Shown here piece by piece: positions 32,253 to 44,713 of a DNA stretch of 64,000 bases. The stretch is from Corydoras sp. C115. Taxonomy: Eukaryota > Chordata > Actinopteri > Siluriformes > Callichthyidae. Location: the NCBI GenBank assembly GCA_019802505.1, contig JAFMOC010000043.1, positions 454,001 through 518,000 on the forward strand, read 5' to 3'. The first letter of the stretch is position 1; the number at the start of each line of letters is the position of its first letter. The notes beneath the pieces were generated by a model, which saw only the letters and a program-made list of their open reading frames with translations, was not told the origin of the DNA and ran no database searches. Made by a program: the position numbers and the translations under genes.

Positions 32253-33755
32253 TTTAGTACTTAACCCTGTAATGTTGTTCATGGGTTTATGTAACACAAA
32301 GACTTGATAACTGCTAATTGTCACCTGCACATTTCCGCTCCTCAAACCCCTAAACACTTCAGAATCTTCAAAATCTTTACATGTAGTGTGATTTAGCCTC
32401 CTGCTATTAAAAATACACAAGACACACATATGCACAAAGTGCAAAAAGCTTTTTAATAATATTTCTCCTTTCCTCTCTTCCTATTCACCTCGGTCATTCC
32501 TTAGGGGGCTGGGTTTGTCCCTGAGTATCACATTGTCAGCACATTTGGATGGAAACAGAATAATGCAGTTTTGCAGTTTCTCTCTCTCTCAGGTGCATAT
32601 GGCCATTCATTGCCAGGATGGGTTAGTTGTCAGTGCTTGGCCTTTGGGATTGTTTTACAGAGAGCAAGCAGTATCTCAGGACACACACACACACCCACAT
32701 TAGGTAAAGGAGCTCTGTGCATTTAACTAAACATTCATCTAATGAGGTAAAGGCTGATTGCAAAGTCACCTCTTATTATTTTATGCTTTTTTGTTTTTCT
32801 ATATTAGAAGAGGGGGCATGCTGTAAACCCACCACTGAGCTGGCTTTCCTGAGGAATGCATCTTGTTGTCATGACAAAAATGGACATCGGCAATATGAGG
32901 AGATGTGAAACCATCTCATCCGTACCCCAGAGGAATTCCAGGATAGAAAGAAGGAAAGTGCATTGTATATGTCACTGCCAGCATCCATGCTTTGACCTCT
33001 GCTGTCACTTTGCCTGAACCCCCCCACCCTCCCACCACAATGAATTACAGACATAAACATCACTCATACCCATAGGTCACAGTTACAAATCCCTCACTCT
33101 TTCTCACACTCACACTCTCTTTATAAAATACACACACTTCTCTTAGAACCTAGCTTGTTGTCTCCGACGAAAAGGAAGCACATGGATCGATAGTACTCTC
33201 GTCTCCCTCATTACTGTGTCCCTGTGGTGCACTGGGGCATAACACACATATACATATACACACACTCATATTCCAATACTAAAACAAGTAACAGCAGAGT
33301 CGGGCACTACAAGCTCATTGATTCCTAAATGGCTCTTTCACGACAACATTCCATCAATTAAAACTATGTTTTTGCTGATTCTATATTCACATAAGTAAAA
33401 AGGAGCTGAAAATGGCTGATGAGCCAAAAGAAAAGTGGAAGAACATTTAAGATATAGAGTACATACACATATATGGATGAGGCAGCAAATCCAGAGTAAA
33501 GACTCTTGAGACTTTAAAACTGTGAAATGCCATAAGACTTGAAATTGATCTGATTGCGATTTGGAAAATGGAAGATCCTCTGAGGACTGCATGCATAAGT
33601 AAAGATAAAGATAGAGTGTAAATGTGTAGACATCACCTTTGGAGGCCTAGATGTCTCAGAAACGCTGTAATGCCAGTGTTCTTCAATAAGTATGTTCCAA
33701 TAAGGTTAACATTAATGATAAAGCAGTCCAGTGGTGGGTGGTAACAATTTTTTTT
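32253..33755. other. Non-coding unique DNA
   Basis: No exon recognised. Short AC runs lie near 32681-32694 and 33240-33265. Confidence 0.4.
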
Positions 33756-33756
33756 T

Positions 33757-33822
33757 GTTGGTGGTTGTGGTGGTTGTGGTGGTAGTGGTGGTAGTAGTGG
33801 TAGTAGTGGTAGTGGTGGTGGC
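33757..33822. repeat. GGT/AGT-rich trinucleotide repeat
   Basis: Imperfect (GGT)n/(AGT)n/(TGT)n tract of about 65 bases. It creates a proline/histidine-rich open frame on the minus strand (33633-33986), which I do not regard as a gene. Confidence 0.9.
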
Positions 33823-34840
33823 TGATTGGTCTGGCTTTTGGCCATCTCCAACCTGCATAGTGCTCGAAAACATTGGTGTTGCCCCATGCATACCATGAGC
33901 AGAGTTTGGGCCTGGCCAAATATTGACAAGGATTTGGATGGGGAGTATAAACTAGTATGTTGTTTCCACAGTCTACAGACATGCAAGTCAGGCGAACTTG
34001 AGATACGAAATTGCTCTGTCTATGATAGATTACCTATTCAGCGGGTTTTCCCTTAATATCTATACACTAGAGCACTGGGATTGGCTCCAGGACCACCAAC
34101 CACTTAATTCACCAGAGGAGAAAATTTGGTGTAGGTGAAACATTCTTGCTCCTTGAACTCGCAATCCAAGCGCCTACACCATCGCACAGTTTCCTGTAAG
34201 CTCCTTTTTCCACATCATCTTTTGAAACTGTTATTCTATTGTGCTCCTCTTGCCTCTGGCATTGGCTTTGGCACACGTGTGTGAAAATCAGGGCTCGGCG
34301 GCTAATGTCTTATGACTATTCGAGGACACAAGCCTTGTTTACCCCCCACTATGCCCACTATCTCTCTCACACGCGCTCTTATGTTTCCCAGTCATGAGAG
34401 CCTTCTAACCTCCTCCGTCTGCTGAAGCAGGCAGCAGATGGTGAATTAGCACCAATTAGCCTCAAACTCAGCCGAGTCTCGCCCTGATCCACCCAGACAT
34501 AGTGGAAAAGCATGGGGGAGAGTTCCTCTAAAAACATCAGAGCCATGAAAGCATCTTGTCCACTTGAGAGGTTGTTTAAATAAAGCCGCAAGCGTTCAGG
34601 ACGAGCCACTGTTTTAGAGTGTGATTAGTTGTGACCTATATGTGTCCATCCATCCAAGGTCTTCAAATTTTAAATTACATAAATACAAGCTTAGATGAAC
34701 AGCATCTAATGACAAATTACACCATGACATTATTTATTTACTAAAAATGAAGCCAAATGAAAAAGCCATGTCTAAGCACTTTTTGGCATTATTATCTTAT
34801 TATTGGTTTTCGGTATGATTTTATCGGTTTCTTACTTCAT

Positions 34841-35141
34841 TCTGGAGGAATCCTGGCCCACTCTTCTTTACAACAATGCTTCAGTTCACTGAGATTTGTG
34901 AGCATTCATGTATGCAGGCTCTCTCGAGGTCCTGCCACAGAATTTTACTTAGGTTGAGGTCTGGAATTTAAGTGGAATTGAATTTCTATTGCAAAACCCT
35001 AATTCTTTTCTATTTCTGTTATAACTGTTCTGCTATAAATTTGATAGTGGACTCGGGATCATTATCCTGTTGGGTGACCCAGTTTTGGACAAGCATTAGC
35101 TGCTGGACAGTTGGCCTTCATTCCTTTTTACTCTAGAATAC
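34841..35141 (-). mobile_element. Tc1/mariner-like transposase remnant, part 1
   Basis: Translating the minus strand in pieces gives WVTQQDNDP and IPDLNLSKILWQDLERA, matching the QQDNDPKH and SPDLNPIE..W motifs of Tc1-like transposases. Frames are broken and stops are present, so the remnant is dead. It continues at 35456 after an inserted LTR. Confidence 0.75.
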
Positions 35142-35455
35142 TGGGGCGTCAGTGAAGAACACACACGGCTACGTGGTTCCATTTCACAGGAAATGCTCTT
35201 TTATTGTTTTTTCACAAATGTAAACCAAGAACACACATCAGCGCAACCATACAGAAATGCCCAAAGGCGCAGGAACACCACTGAACATGTCACAATAAAA
35301 TGTACAGAATAACAGAGACACATTAGTAAAACAGCATGTAACCGTGAAAAAAAAAGCAAATAAACCATAATGGAATGCCGTAACATGGCCGCAAGTGCTG
35401 CTGGGTGGCTGCATTATGAACTCCGCCCCTAGAGCTTTCGTTGGCGATCACCACA
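35142..35455 (-). mobile_element. Solo LTR inserted into the Tc1-like remnant
   Basis: A 314-bp block that starts TG and ends CA on either strand. On the minus strand it runs from TGTGGTGATCGCC to CACTGACGCCCCA, with AATAAA about 70 bases before the end. It splits the Tc1 sequence, which resumes exactly afterwards (GTACTTTAGTAC). The flanking ATAC and GTAC fit a 4-bp target-site duplication with one mismatch. No internal retroelement coding region is present. Confidence 0.6.
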
Positions 35456-35680
35456 GTACTTTAGTACACAGAGAAGTTTAAGGCTCAGTGACTACTAGAT
35501 GCCCATCAGTCCTAATCATCACCCCTCCACCTCTGTGCTTTCATCTGAATATGGCCCAACATTTCTATTGGAAAACCCTTTTAAACAAGCAATCCATATT
35601 AAGTCTTTTTCTAATTCTACTGTCATGAACTGTAACATGCATCATGCTAACTGAGCTCTGTAGAGTCACAATGATTTTGG
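35456..35680 (-). mobile_element. Tc1/mariner-like transposase remnant, part 2
   Basis: Continues part 1. The minus strand of about 35515-35540 contains a KHRGGGVMI-like reading, matching the KHGGGSVMVWG motif of Tc1 transposases. It is degenerate. Confidence 0.7.
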
Positions 35681-35690
35681 TTGGTAAATT

Positions 35691-36052
35691 CATTCATTCA
35701 TTCATTCATTCATTCATTATCTCCCGCTTTATCCTCTATTAGGGTCGCGGTGGGGTTCCCCATGCCCATCCAGGGAAGAACGTCTCGGGCGCTGGGCAGA
35801 TAGACCCAGGACAGGGTGCCAATCCATCGCTGGGCACACACTCACTCACACAGACACACTCTATATGGGGCAATTTGGAGAATTCAATTGACTTGATCCA
35901 TGTTTTTGGACTGTGGGAGGAAACCGGAGAACCCGGAGGAAACCCACGCGGACACGGGGAGAACATGGAAACTCCACCCAGATGGGGATTCGAACTGGGA
36001 ATCCCTAGCGCTGGGAGGCAAACGTGCTAACCACTAAGCCACCATGCCGCCC
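35691..36052 (-). mobile_element. SINE family 1, full length
   Basis: Flanked by TTGGTAAATTCA at the left (35681-35692, overlapping the tail) and right (36053-36064). It sits at the right end of the Tc1-like remnant and has a long (ATTC)n tail. Confidence 0.93.
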
Positions 36053-36477
36053 TTGGTAAATTCACTGTCTATTAAATGTAATTCCGCCATGCTAAATAAA
36101 ATGTAAAACACAGCTTCTTTTGTCCGTGCACAAATGCATAAACATGAAACGAGACGGAGGTCTCATCAATATCTTTTGTTGAAGTGTCAGACTCTGGTCT
36201 TTAAGCCATGTGCAACTGCCTATCCTCCCCATGGAGCTCGACGAAGCTCGACACAGCACACAATGTAACACACAGGCTGCTCCATGCTGATCTGATGGAC
36301 CACCACTTGAAAGTGTGGACACCATGACAACTTAGTAAGAAATCTGTTGCAGTTTTGAGATGGCCGTCTGCTCGCGATGTAGTTGTAGGAACTTTTGCAG
36401 CAATGTGTCTGTGTGCTTCATTAGTGAATTGCATATAACTAAATGCTGTGTAATTATTATTATATTGGATATGCTGA

Positions 36478-36637
36478 GGGCGGCACGGTGGCTTAGTGGT
36501 TAGCACGTTCGCCTCTCAGCGCTAGGGATTCCCGGTTCGAATCCCCATCTGAGTGGAGTTTCCATGTTCTCCCCGTGTCCCCACCGCGACCCTAATAGAG
36601 AATAAAGCGGGAGATAATGAATGAATGAATGAATGGA
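36478..36637 (+). mobile_element. SINE family 1, short form with large internal deletion
   Basis: Head and tail are intact, but CCCCGTGTCC joins directly to CCACCGCGACC, removing roughly 190 bases. The perfect 12-bp target-site duplication TGGATATGCTGA lies at 36466-36477 and 36638-36649. Confidence 0.93.
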
Positions 36638-36652
36638 TGGATATGCTGATTG

Positions 36653-37016
36653 GGCGGCAAGATGACTTAGTGGTTAGCATGTTCATCTCTCAGTGCTGGG
36701 GATCCTGGTTTGAATCCCCATCTGAGTGGAGTTTCTATGTTGTTTCTGTGTCTTTGTGGGTTTCATCCAGGGCTCCAGTTTCCTCCCCAAGTCCAAAAAC
36801 ATGGATTTAGGTAAATTGGATGCTCTAAATTGCCCCTATCTATTTTTTCCCCTATATAGTGTGTGTCTTTGTGTAAGTGAGTGTTCCCTGCAATGGATTG
36901 GCACCCTGTGCTGCCCCAGGTGTCAGTCTGCCCAGTCCATAAAATTCTCCCCTGGATGGGCATGGGGTACCCCCCTGACCCTTGTTCCTAGTATAGAATT
37001 AGGCAGAAGATAATGA
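36653..37016 (+). mobile_element. SINE family 1, older divergent copy
   Basis: Starts three bases after the right target-site duplication of the short copy. The B box is changed (GGTTTGAATCC), substitutions are many and the tail is degenerate. Confidence 0.85.
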
Positions 37017-38090
37017 GATTAAAAAAGCTGATTAAATATAATGCACATGCAGCACTTGTTGCAACGTTGTTATTTTGATTATGACACTCATACAGTGTAA
37101 TAAAGGTAGACAACTGTAAAATCATAATTGATTTTACCTTTATGAGATGCAATAAAATTATTTCTTGACTCAAAAATGTGTTGACTGATGTTGGCATGGA
37201 GATAAAAGGAAGAACTGGGTCATATCGAATACCTGTCTTTATCATTCATGTGCCTGCGTTTGTCTTTTGGAACACTTGGCATGTACATTTATGTGCATTG
37301 TGCTTTTTTTCCCCAGGGATTGACTACAAAATAAGCGCTAAAAAGGGCAAGCAGCACTCGAGAACTTTTTACCCTACGTGAAAAGCCTATTGGCATTGAC
37401 TGGACGCAGACTCTGGTTAGTGTGGAGGGAATTAGGTAGGAGACAGTGGCTTGGGCCATCTGCCAGGACTATCAAAGCTCTAACGAGGTGGGCAGCAGGG
37501 CAGCCTGGAATTCAATCTAAATGAATGAGAGGGAACTAGAGTGAAATCATTCAGATTTAGGGAGTAATAAGTGGTGGTGGCTTGTAAAGAAGGGGAGTAT
37601 TGTATCTCGCATGAAGCAGTTCTGAAGTCCTGGTTCACTAATAACTCAGACTGGGGTCAAGACCTGTTATGTCTCTGCTGTCACAGTTCAAGCATTTCTA
37701 TTAAAGTTTATGGCCTCATTCTACTTTGACCTTTAACACTGGCCCATCAGGCCTATAAATAAGACTATTACACTATGCAGCCAAAATTGTGTGGACATCT
37801 ACATGCTAATAACTGCAGTATCCTGAGAGAACTAAGTAGTGTGTTAATACATGTCTTCATCATTAATGTGCGTGATCTAGTCTTATGTTAAAGGTTTCAA
37901 GGAGGCACTAAATCTTTCCAAAACTCTAGTTTATACATAATACACTTCACCTGTTTTTGGAATGTGGGAGTATCCAAAGAAATCAGTTCAGGAACAGGGA
38001 GGACATGACTGACCCCAAACAGAAAGGAATCCAAGACTGCTGTGAACGTTGCGCCCCTGTGTCATATGTTTGTATGTATATGTATATATA
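37017..38090. other. Non-coding DNA with a possible regulatory segment
   Basis: No exon recognised. About 37320-37580 is complex and not AT-rich. CTATGCAGCCAAAATTGTG at about 37772 resembles the end of a degraded DNA transposon. About 37955-38010 contains a short SINE scrap (TTTTTGGAATGTGGGAG). Confidence 0.4.
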
Positions 38091-38437
38091 TTCATTATCT
38101 TCCGCTTTATCCTATATTAGGGTCACGGGGGGGGTTCCGCATGCCCATCCAGGGGAGAACGTTTCTGGCGAGGGCAGATACACCCCGGACAGGGCGCCAA
38201 TTTATCGCTGGGCACACAGTGACTCTCACAGACATGCATACACACTCTATATGGGGCAATTTGGAGAACTCAATTGACTTGATGCATGTTTTTGGACTGT
38301 GGAAGGAAACCGGAGAACCCGGAGGAAACCCACGCAGACACGGGGAGAACATGGAAACTCCACCCAGATGGGGATTCAAACCGGGAATCCCTAGCGCTGA
38401 GAGGCGAACGTGCTAACCACTAAGCCACCGTGCCGCC
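38091..38437 (-). mobile_element. SINE family 1, next to a TA-rich site
   Basis: Full-length, moderately diverged copy. TATATATA precedes it and TTATATTG follows it. Confidence 0.9.
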
Positions 38438-40334
38438 TTATATTGTACCTAGAAAATATAAATGAACCCTTAAGATAAGATAGAATACAATATTATTTAT
38501 ATACCTGCACATACTATGCATTAAGTATTTATTAAACTATATGTTATATGCTGATTTGCAGCATTTTCCCAAAAAAATAATGAAATAACCTGTTTGCTCT
38601 GTATTGTCATTCATGTGTAAAATGTATGGAGATACCTCGGATAACTTTATTTTGTGATGTTAAGAGCTCCCCAGTTTTGCTTATCTTTTCGATACCGTAT
38701 GGATTGACTCTGGGGAGTAGATCATTGGCTAACCCCCACACACTGGCGTCGTGGCCTCTGACCTTTAATCAGAAGCAGCAGGTGGTGAATGTAGAATAGG
38801 GATCTCGATGCAGTCAAAACAATATAATAAAAGCCTGTGTGGGGATATTTGAAAGGAAGAATGATTAATTGAGCCATCACAGCATCCTCTGATGTGATGC
38901 TTCTGGATCACAAGGAAGCTTATCACTCTTCTAGGTAAGCACTGACCATATAATCATTTATACTCCATCTTATAATCTGTACCTCATTGGACTTATTGAC
39001 AGGAAACTCATATTTTCAGTTTATCAGGAATTGTTTGAGCATTGCGATGTATATAAATCAAATGTTAATCAGTAGTAAAATGGAAATGTGCAATTAAGGA
39101 TAAGTAGCAAAAGTGACTAATCATCAGTCAATACCGCCTTTACATCTGAATTATGTGTCATACATCTGTTTTAAGTCTAGTAGCAACAGCATCACCTTTA
39201 ATACTAAGGACAGATAGAACCTCTTAGAACAGCTGTATTTAAAAATGAGGTTGTAACATCCTGGGACACATTCAAATTCGAACACAAAATGTGCCAGACC
39301 CAAATATAGATCTGGCTGGTGAAACTACAGACAGAAAGCAACATAACCAGGACTTTTGGTACCCCCCTCCCCACCCTGATTTTAGTGAAGGCAGCCGAAA
39401 CTCCCTCCTTCCTGTCTCTGAGTCTCATCTCTCTTTAAATCCTGCCCCAAATGAATGCACACACACACACACACACAAACCTCAAGTGAAATCCATCCCT
39501 ACACCTGCTTCCCTGGCTCCACCTTTCATTCACAAATCCATGCTCACAGTTCCAGGTTTTGCCACTTGGTTTCCAAAAGGGTTTTCATCCACTTGAATAT
39601 GTTTTGAGAATTGATTCTTATCTGCATGTCTTTGGTTAAAATCAGTAGGAATACAGTGGGCGTCCACCATGCAACAGATCTCATCAGAAACAGAGAGCTG
39701 CAGCTTTATAATGCACCTTCACTGGTTATTCTAATTATAACTTTTGCTGACTAGTAAACTGTGCAAAGCCTGCAGCAGGAACTCATCTCAGTAGTTCAGT
39801 AGTGTATAACCCGTATCAAAACAGGTCCATAATGTTTTTTGTTCATCACTTTAATATTGTTTTCTGTTTTTGGTCCACACATGATTACATTTGTCAGATA
39901 CCATCAATCAGTATGAAACATGTATTTTTTTGTAATAAGGTGCCAAAATGTAGCATTCTACTTTTAAATTCATTTTAATTTTACATGCAGGGATAATAGT
40001 GCTAGTGTAAATACAGCCACATGCCCACAGCGCCTGTTCTGGCAATATTTTAAATATTTTAAAAAGTCACAATGTGTCGTATTACCCATGTTACATATAG
40101 GTTCAATAGAGTTTACAGTCTATTTTATTTAAATTTATTTGCTTACACGCTTTTGTGAGAGATTATGATACATGGTTGCACTGTTGTGACGTAAACCAGA
40201 GTTTTATATGTTCTGTTTGTTTAACAGTAATAAGTTATGTGCAGTCAGATTTTAAGACATGTTAGTCTAGTGCTATTAAAAGTGAAATATTGTCAGTAAT
40301 AAGCCTCTTTTCCTGAGATCAGTGTGGAACACAT

Positions 40335-40372
<38 letters not shown>

Positions 40373-40917
40373 GGAGAAGTAGGATGGATGATTCAACTGT
40401 TTTGCACTTCCTCTATGAGGTTTTGACGTTGCGGCATGGTAATCTTATATTTCAGTGAAGAGCGTGTGTCATGAATAGAAAATTCACTTTGTCAACTCTA
40501 CAAGGCCCAAAGATGGTGGTTTAACCTAAGCTGTCTGTTTCAATACCAAGTGACACACTCCAGTTTTATAGGGAGGTTTAAAGAGTATTTTCTGTAGACA
40601 GAAAGGCAGCACGGTCAAACTGTGTGGTCATATTTTCAATTCAAACACTACAGTTAATTCTATTGCCACATGGCGACATGAAAACGTTACCATCTTCTTA
40701 GAGCTGTTTAAAATGCATTGTTGCATGCTAAGTTCTAAATGCATAATTCACTTGAATCTTACTTTCAAATGCCCTACTTTAGTTACATCCGTTCCATAAG
40801 CTGCTGTTTAAAAGGATGAAACTCTCACTGATTCAAATCACGACGGCATGATTAATATTAATTCATGTTTTTGTTATAAATTACTTTGTTTGCTCTTTTT
40901 AATCTTAATTTCAATTT
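38438..40917. other. Non-coding unique DNA
   Basis: No exon recognised. It contains an (AC)n run at 39459-39477 and an (AG)n plus poly(G) tract at 40335-40374. Confidence 0.4.
40335..40374. repeat. (AG)n followed by poly(G)
   Basis: About 14 AG units followed by 12 or so G. Confidence 0.9.
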
Positions 40918-41177
40918 TGGGCACTAGGCTGGCAATCGATCGCTGGGCACACATTCACACACTCACTCACACTCACAGACACACACATTTTATAGGGGCA
41001 ATTTAGAGCAGCCAATTTACCTTGAATTCTTGTTTTGGACTGTGAGAGGAAACTGGAAAACCCTTCAGAAACCACACACAGACACAGACAAAACATGGAA
41101 ACTCCACTCAGATCGGGATTCGAACCTGAATCCCCAGTGCTGAAGGTGGATGTGACCACTAAGCCAACGTGCTGCCT
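40918..41177 (-). mobile_element. SINE family 1, old partial copy
   Basis: Lacks the 3' tail and is strongly diverged, but CGATCGCTGGGCACACA, GGACTGTGAGAGGAAACTGG and GATCGGGATTCGAACCTG are still recognisable. The head ends near 41177. Confidence 0.8.
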
Positions 41178-41179
41178 TC

Positions 41180-41914
41180 TTTATGGGATGTAAGTATATA
41201 TATTGGATAATATGGCTATTGAAGCAGCCTTCATTTTCTTATTGCAAGGGGATCAAGGTCCTTTCTGTGCTTCCACACTGTGATGGACCTGCTACCATCC
41301 TATAAACACTGTGTTAGCTCCCACAGCGACACCAAATAGTGTAAGTGGTTTAGATAAAAAGCAGAATATATTTTATACACACACTATATATACACACTAT
41401 ATTTTAGTGTGGTTTGCTAACTCATTTGCATATTTTTAGTTCTTTTTTTATTGCCGATAGTGACATGAAATAACTGTAAGGCTGTATTATTAGGTCTTTA
41501 CATGCATGTTCTCTGTAGACTCACGTTGCAGACATTTAAAAAACCATCTGATGCCTTTATTAAGCCTCCTGGACATCTAGAGGCTTCTGTTGTTTCTGAC
41601 ATCTGTTTTGCTTTCTGGCTAATTGCAGTTATAACGTAGTTTGGAAGATATGGCAAGAGCGAGCGAAATAAGGAGAGAAAGGAGGGGGAGAGAGAGAAAT
41701 TAATGAGTTTGGGCAGTTGTCAGACAGACGCCTTTGCAGTACTGCTGGAGGGAACCCAGTGCATCTCTGGTGGTAGAGGTTGCCAGATTATTGTCACTCC
41801 TCCTTCTTCTATCATCATCTTTCCTCCCTGATGAGTGATGGGTCAGGGCTCAGAGCATCCAGCTGTGTCACAACCCATCAGTGTATTATTTCTTTTTTTG
41901 AATGCAAAATCTCC

Positions 41915-41918
<4 letters not shown>
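41180..41918. other. Non-coding unique DNA
   Basis: No gene or repeat recognised. Confidence 0.4.

Positions 41919-41990
<72 letters not shown>
41919..41990. repeat. (CA)n microsatellite
   Basis: About 35 uninterrupted CA units. Confidence 0.96.
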
Positions 41991-41993
<3 letters not shown>

Positions 41994-42152
41994 ACAGAGC
42001 AGAGGTAAGATCACAGCACTGTGCCTACATTAGCCTCGACTACGAAAACTGCTCTGATTAAACATGTGAGTGTTTATCATAAAATTATGATCAGTAATTG
42101 CCTTTTGTTTGGCAGTTAAGAGGAGGCAGCTGCAGAAGGGGCATATCATCCG

Positions 42153-42154
<2 letters not shown>

Positions 42155-42199
<45 letters not shown>
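42155..42199. repeat. (CA)n microsatellite
   Basis: About 22 CA units. Confidence 0.96.
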
Positions 42200-42200
<1 letters not shown>

Positions 42201-42944
42201 CACGCACATAAGCTGTCATCTCAGTATAAACTATAAATTATTAAAACAACATAAATAAAAACAAAGCAGTCAATAGAAGAATGAGTGAGGAACTGCAACT
42301 GGCTTCAACTAAAAATGAATATAAAAACATACTACACTAGCACATTCGATTATGACTTCATATGCCTCGTCAGTATGCCCTGCAGACAGTTGAATTTCTT
42401 AAAGCTTCTTAAGTCCTTCGCTTTATAAGAACTTCGTTAAGACATGCTTCGCATTGTGCGCGTGCTGTAATGTATGTAACATCAGCTAATACTAAGATTT
42501 AAACATGCCATGCCTGTCGTTTCAAAAAGACTCTGTGTCTCAATCAAGACTTTGTTGGTACCTCTGGGTTCAAATTGAAATCTGTAAGCTTTTCAGATTA
42601 GCTTGATGTTTTATATTTTCTTAATTCTATGCCTTTTCCTTTGTTTTGTGTACGAAAATTAATGAGATATGTTTACACCATTTGGGGTCACAGTACATCA
42701 AACCAAGTCTCAGTCTGACCATATGTTCTGTTGGGATACGGCTGGGATAGGTACAGTATGTAGTCTTTAAAATTATCCAGCTGTTATTGTATATTATCCT
42801 TTTCACAAACTCTCTTCTTGCAATTACCTCAGAAAAAATACACTCCCTCCCGCTTTATCCTTCTTTCTCCCTCTGTTTGTGTGCATACCATGATTGTGAT
42901 TAATTACCTTCCTGGGCCAGAGGTGAGGGCAGTCATAAAGTCGG

Positions 42945-42977
42945 GGGTCAGAAGTCAGAAGATCAGGTCAGGAGTCA
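42945..42977 (+). promoter_or_regulatory. Two DR1-type nuclear-receptor motifs in tandem
   Basis: GGGTCA-G-AAGTCA at 42945-42957 and AGGTCA-G-GAGTCA at 42965-42977 lie exactly 20 bases apart. Both match the direct-repeat-1 pattern used by RXR/PPAR/HNF4-type receptors. Function is inferred from the motif only. Confidence 0.35.
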
Positions 42978-44645
42978 GGAAGGGCTGGCAGCTCACTGAA
43001 CTTCAAAAGTCACTTGGGGACATTTGTTGTCTTGACATGCTGGCCCAGTAGGAGGACATGTTCGTGTAAGATGGGGGGGTGGTAATTAAAGAAGGGAATT
43101 GCAGTTAGGAAACCGTGCCCATTTGACCCCAAGCCTTGTGTTTCCTTGTCTGCGGAGACAAGACTCCTCCACCTACGCCATCTGGAGTTATGGAACACAC
43201 ACACAGTACTTTCAATTTCACATTCAAGGACACACCTGCACTTGCTTTCTCTGTCACACATTCAGACGGTCAGGCAACACTTGCATAGACTTAATTTCAC
43301 ACTCAGTAAGTGTAAGGCTGGTCAGAATAAGCTCAGATGCAGGCACAGATGGCAGAGCGAATGGGCTTTTGGAGCATATCATTAACACCAACGCTGATCT
43401 CAGCCCTGTTTGGCCGATCCCATGCTAGTATCAGTTCAATGGTAGAAACGCTTTCAGATCAGCTGCAGGGCCGCTTACACTTTATGGTGATTTGGCATGA
43501 GAGGCTTGTGTGATTCGTGTAATCTTAAAACTATGAAACAAACTGGATGACTTGATCAACAAGATAAACCTGTGAATTCCTTTTCATTGTTTAGTATACA
43601 GTAAGTCTTATTACTTTGTGTAAATGGTGGCTGTAATGTTGCTTCGATGCCTAGTCCATATTAAAAAACTGATGTCCATTGCTTGGAAGGTAAGGATACG
43701 GTTGGCAGGACATGGGGTGAGTCCTTTACACCCAAGCCTTGACTGGCATTAGAGGCATGGTTTGTGCTGAGCCTGCTGATGGCCTGTGCCATCTGCAGCT
43801 CCCCTAAACAGGCTGCTGGCAGAGGGCAGCATGCAGAGAGCAGTAATTGGTTTGGAATCCTGAAAAGCAGCACTAGGAGGGTGTGCATTATCAGACCAGC
43901 TAATGATAACACTCTGCTGGAAAAGATCCGATTTAGATGGCCTTCTGTTAGTGCCCAGGTCAAGTTTAGACAGTGTTTTTAATAAGACATGAGGCTGAGA
44001 TTAAGAAACAAACACACAAGCCAGCATCTCTATAACATATTTAGTTTTGTATTATACCTTTACCAGCCACTGATTTTGATTTGCCACCTTAATTCCACAC
44101 CCACTGTCTTTTTCATTAAAATGAGAGTGGTATATTAATTTCAGGTCTATAACATGCTTCTAATAAACCAACAAACAACAGCAGGGAGTTTTTCCTGCCA
44201 CTGTCACTTCAGCTGTTTTTCAGGGGTTCAGGTTAATAACACTATAAAGCTGCTTTGAAACAATGCCGTCTTGTTAAATGCTCTAGAAAATGATATAAAC
44301 TTGAACTTACTTCTGTAAAAGAGCAGATTTCATGTTTAGGTTTTGTAACATGTATACGTACAATATTTCTTTGGTTAAATGTTCCTGTTTTGCTCCTGTT
44401 TCTTAAATTGTGGTTAAACTGATTTCAGCGTACACATTTTCGGCTTTACTTACTTCCTTTACCTAACCTCACCATAACGTTACATATCACTCTAGCTGAC
44501 CGAATAGTGACAGTGTGGCATACTTAGGAAATTTCCTTTTACGAAAAGAAGAAATACATACATCACATTGTGTTAATGCAAACACCTTAAAACATAATAA
44601 TTAAAACATTTTCATGTTTGAAACACATAAGCACATAGAAATGCT

Positions 44646-44647
<2 letters not shown>

Positions 44648-44693
<46 letters not shown>

Positions 44694-44713
44694 ACTCACA
44701 CACACACACACAC
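44648..44713. repeat. (TC)n/(CA)n compound microsatellite
   Basis: TC run to about 44690, then CA to 44713. Confidence 0.93.

Noticed and set aside
33633..33986. Proline/histidine-rich open frame on the minus strand
   Set aside because: It is created by the GGT-type trinucleotide repeat. No flanking splice sites or homology are visible.
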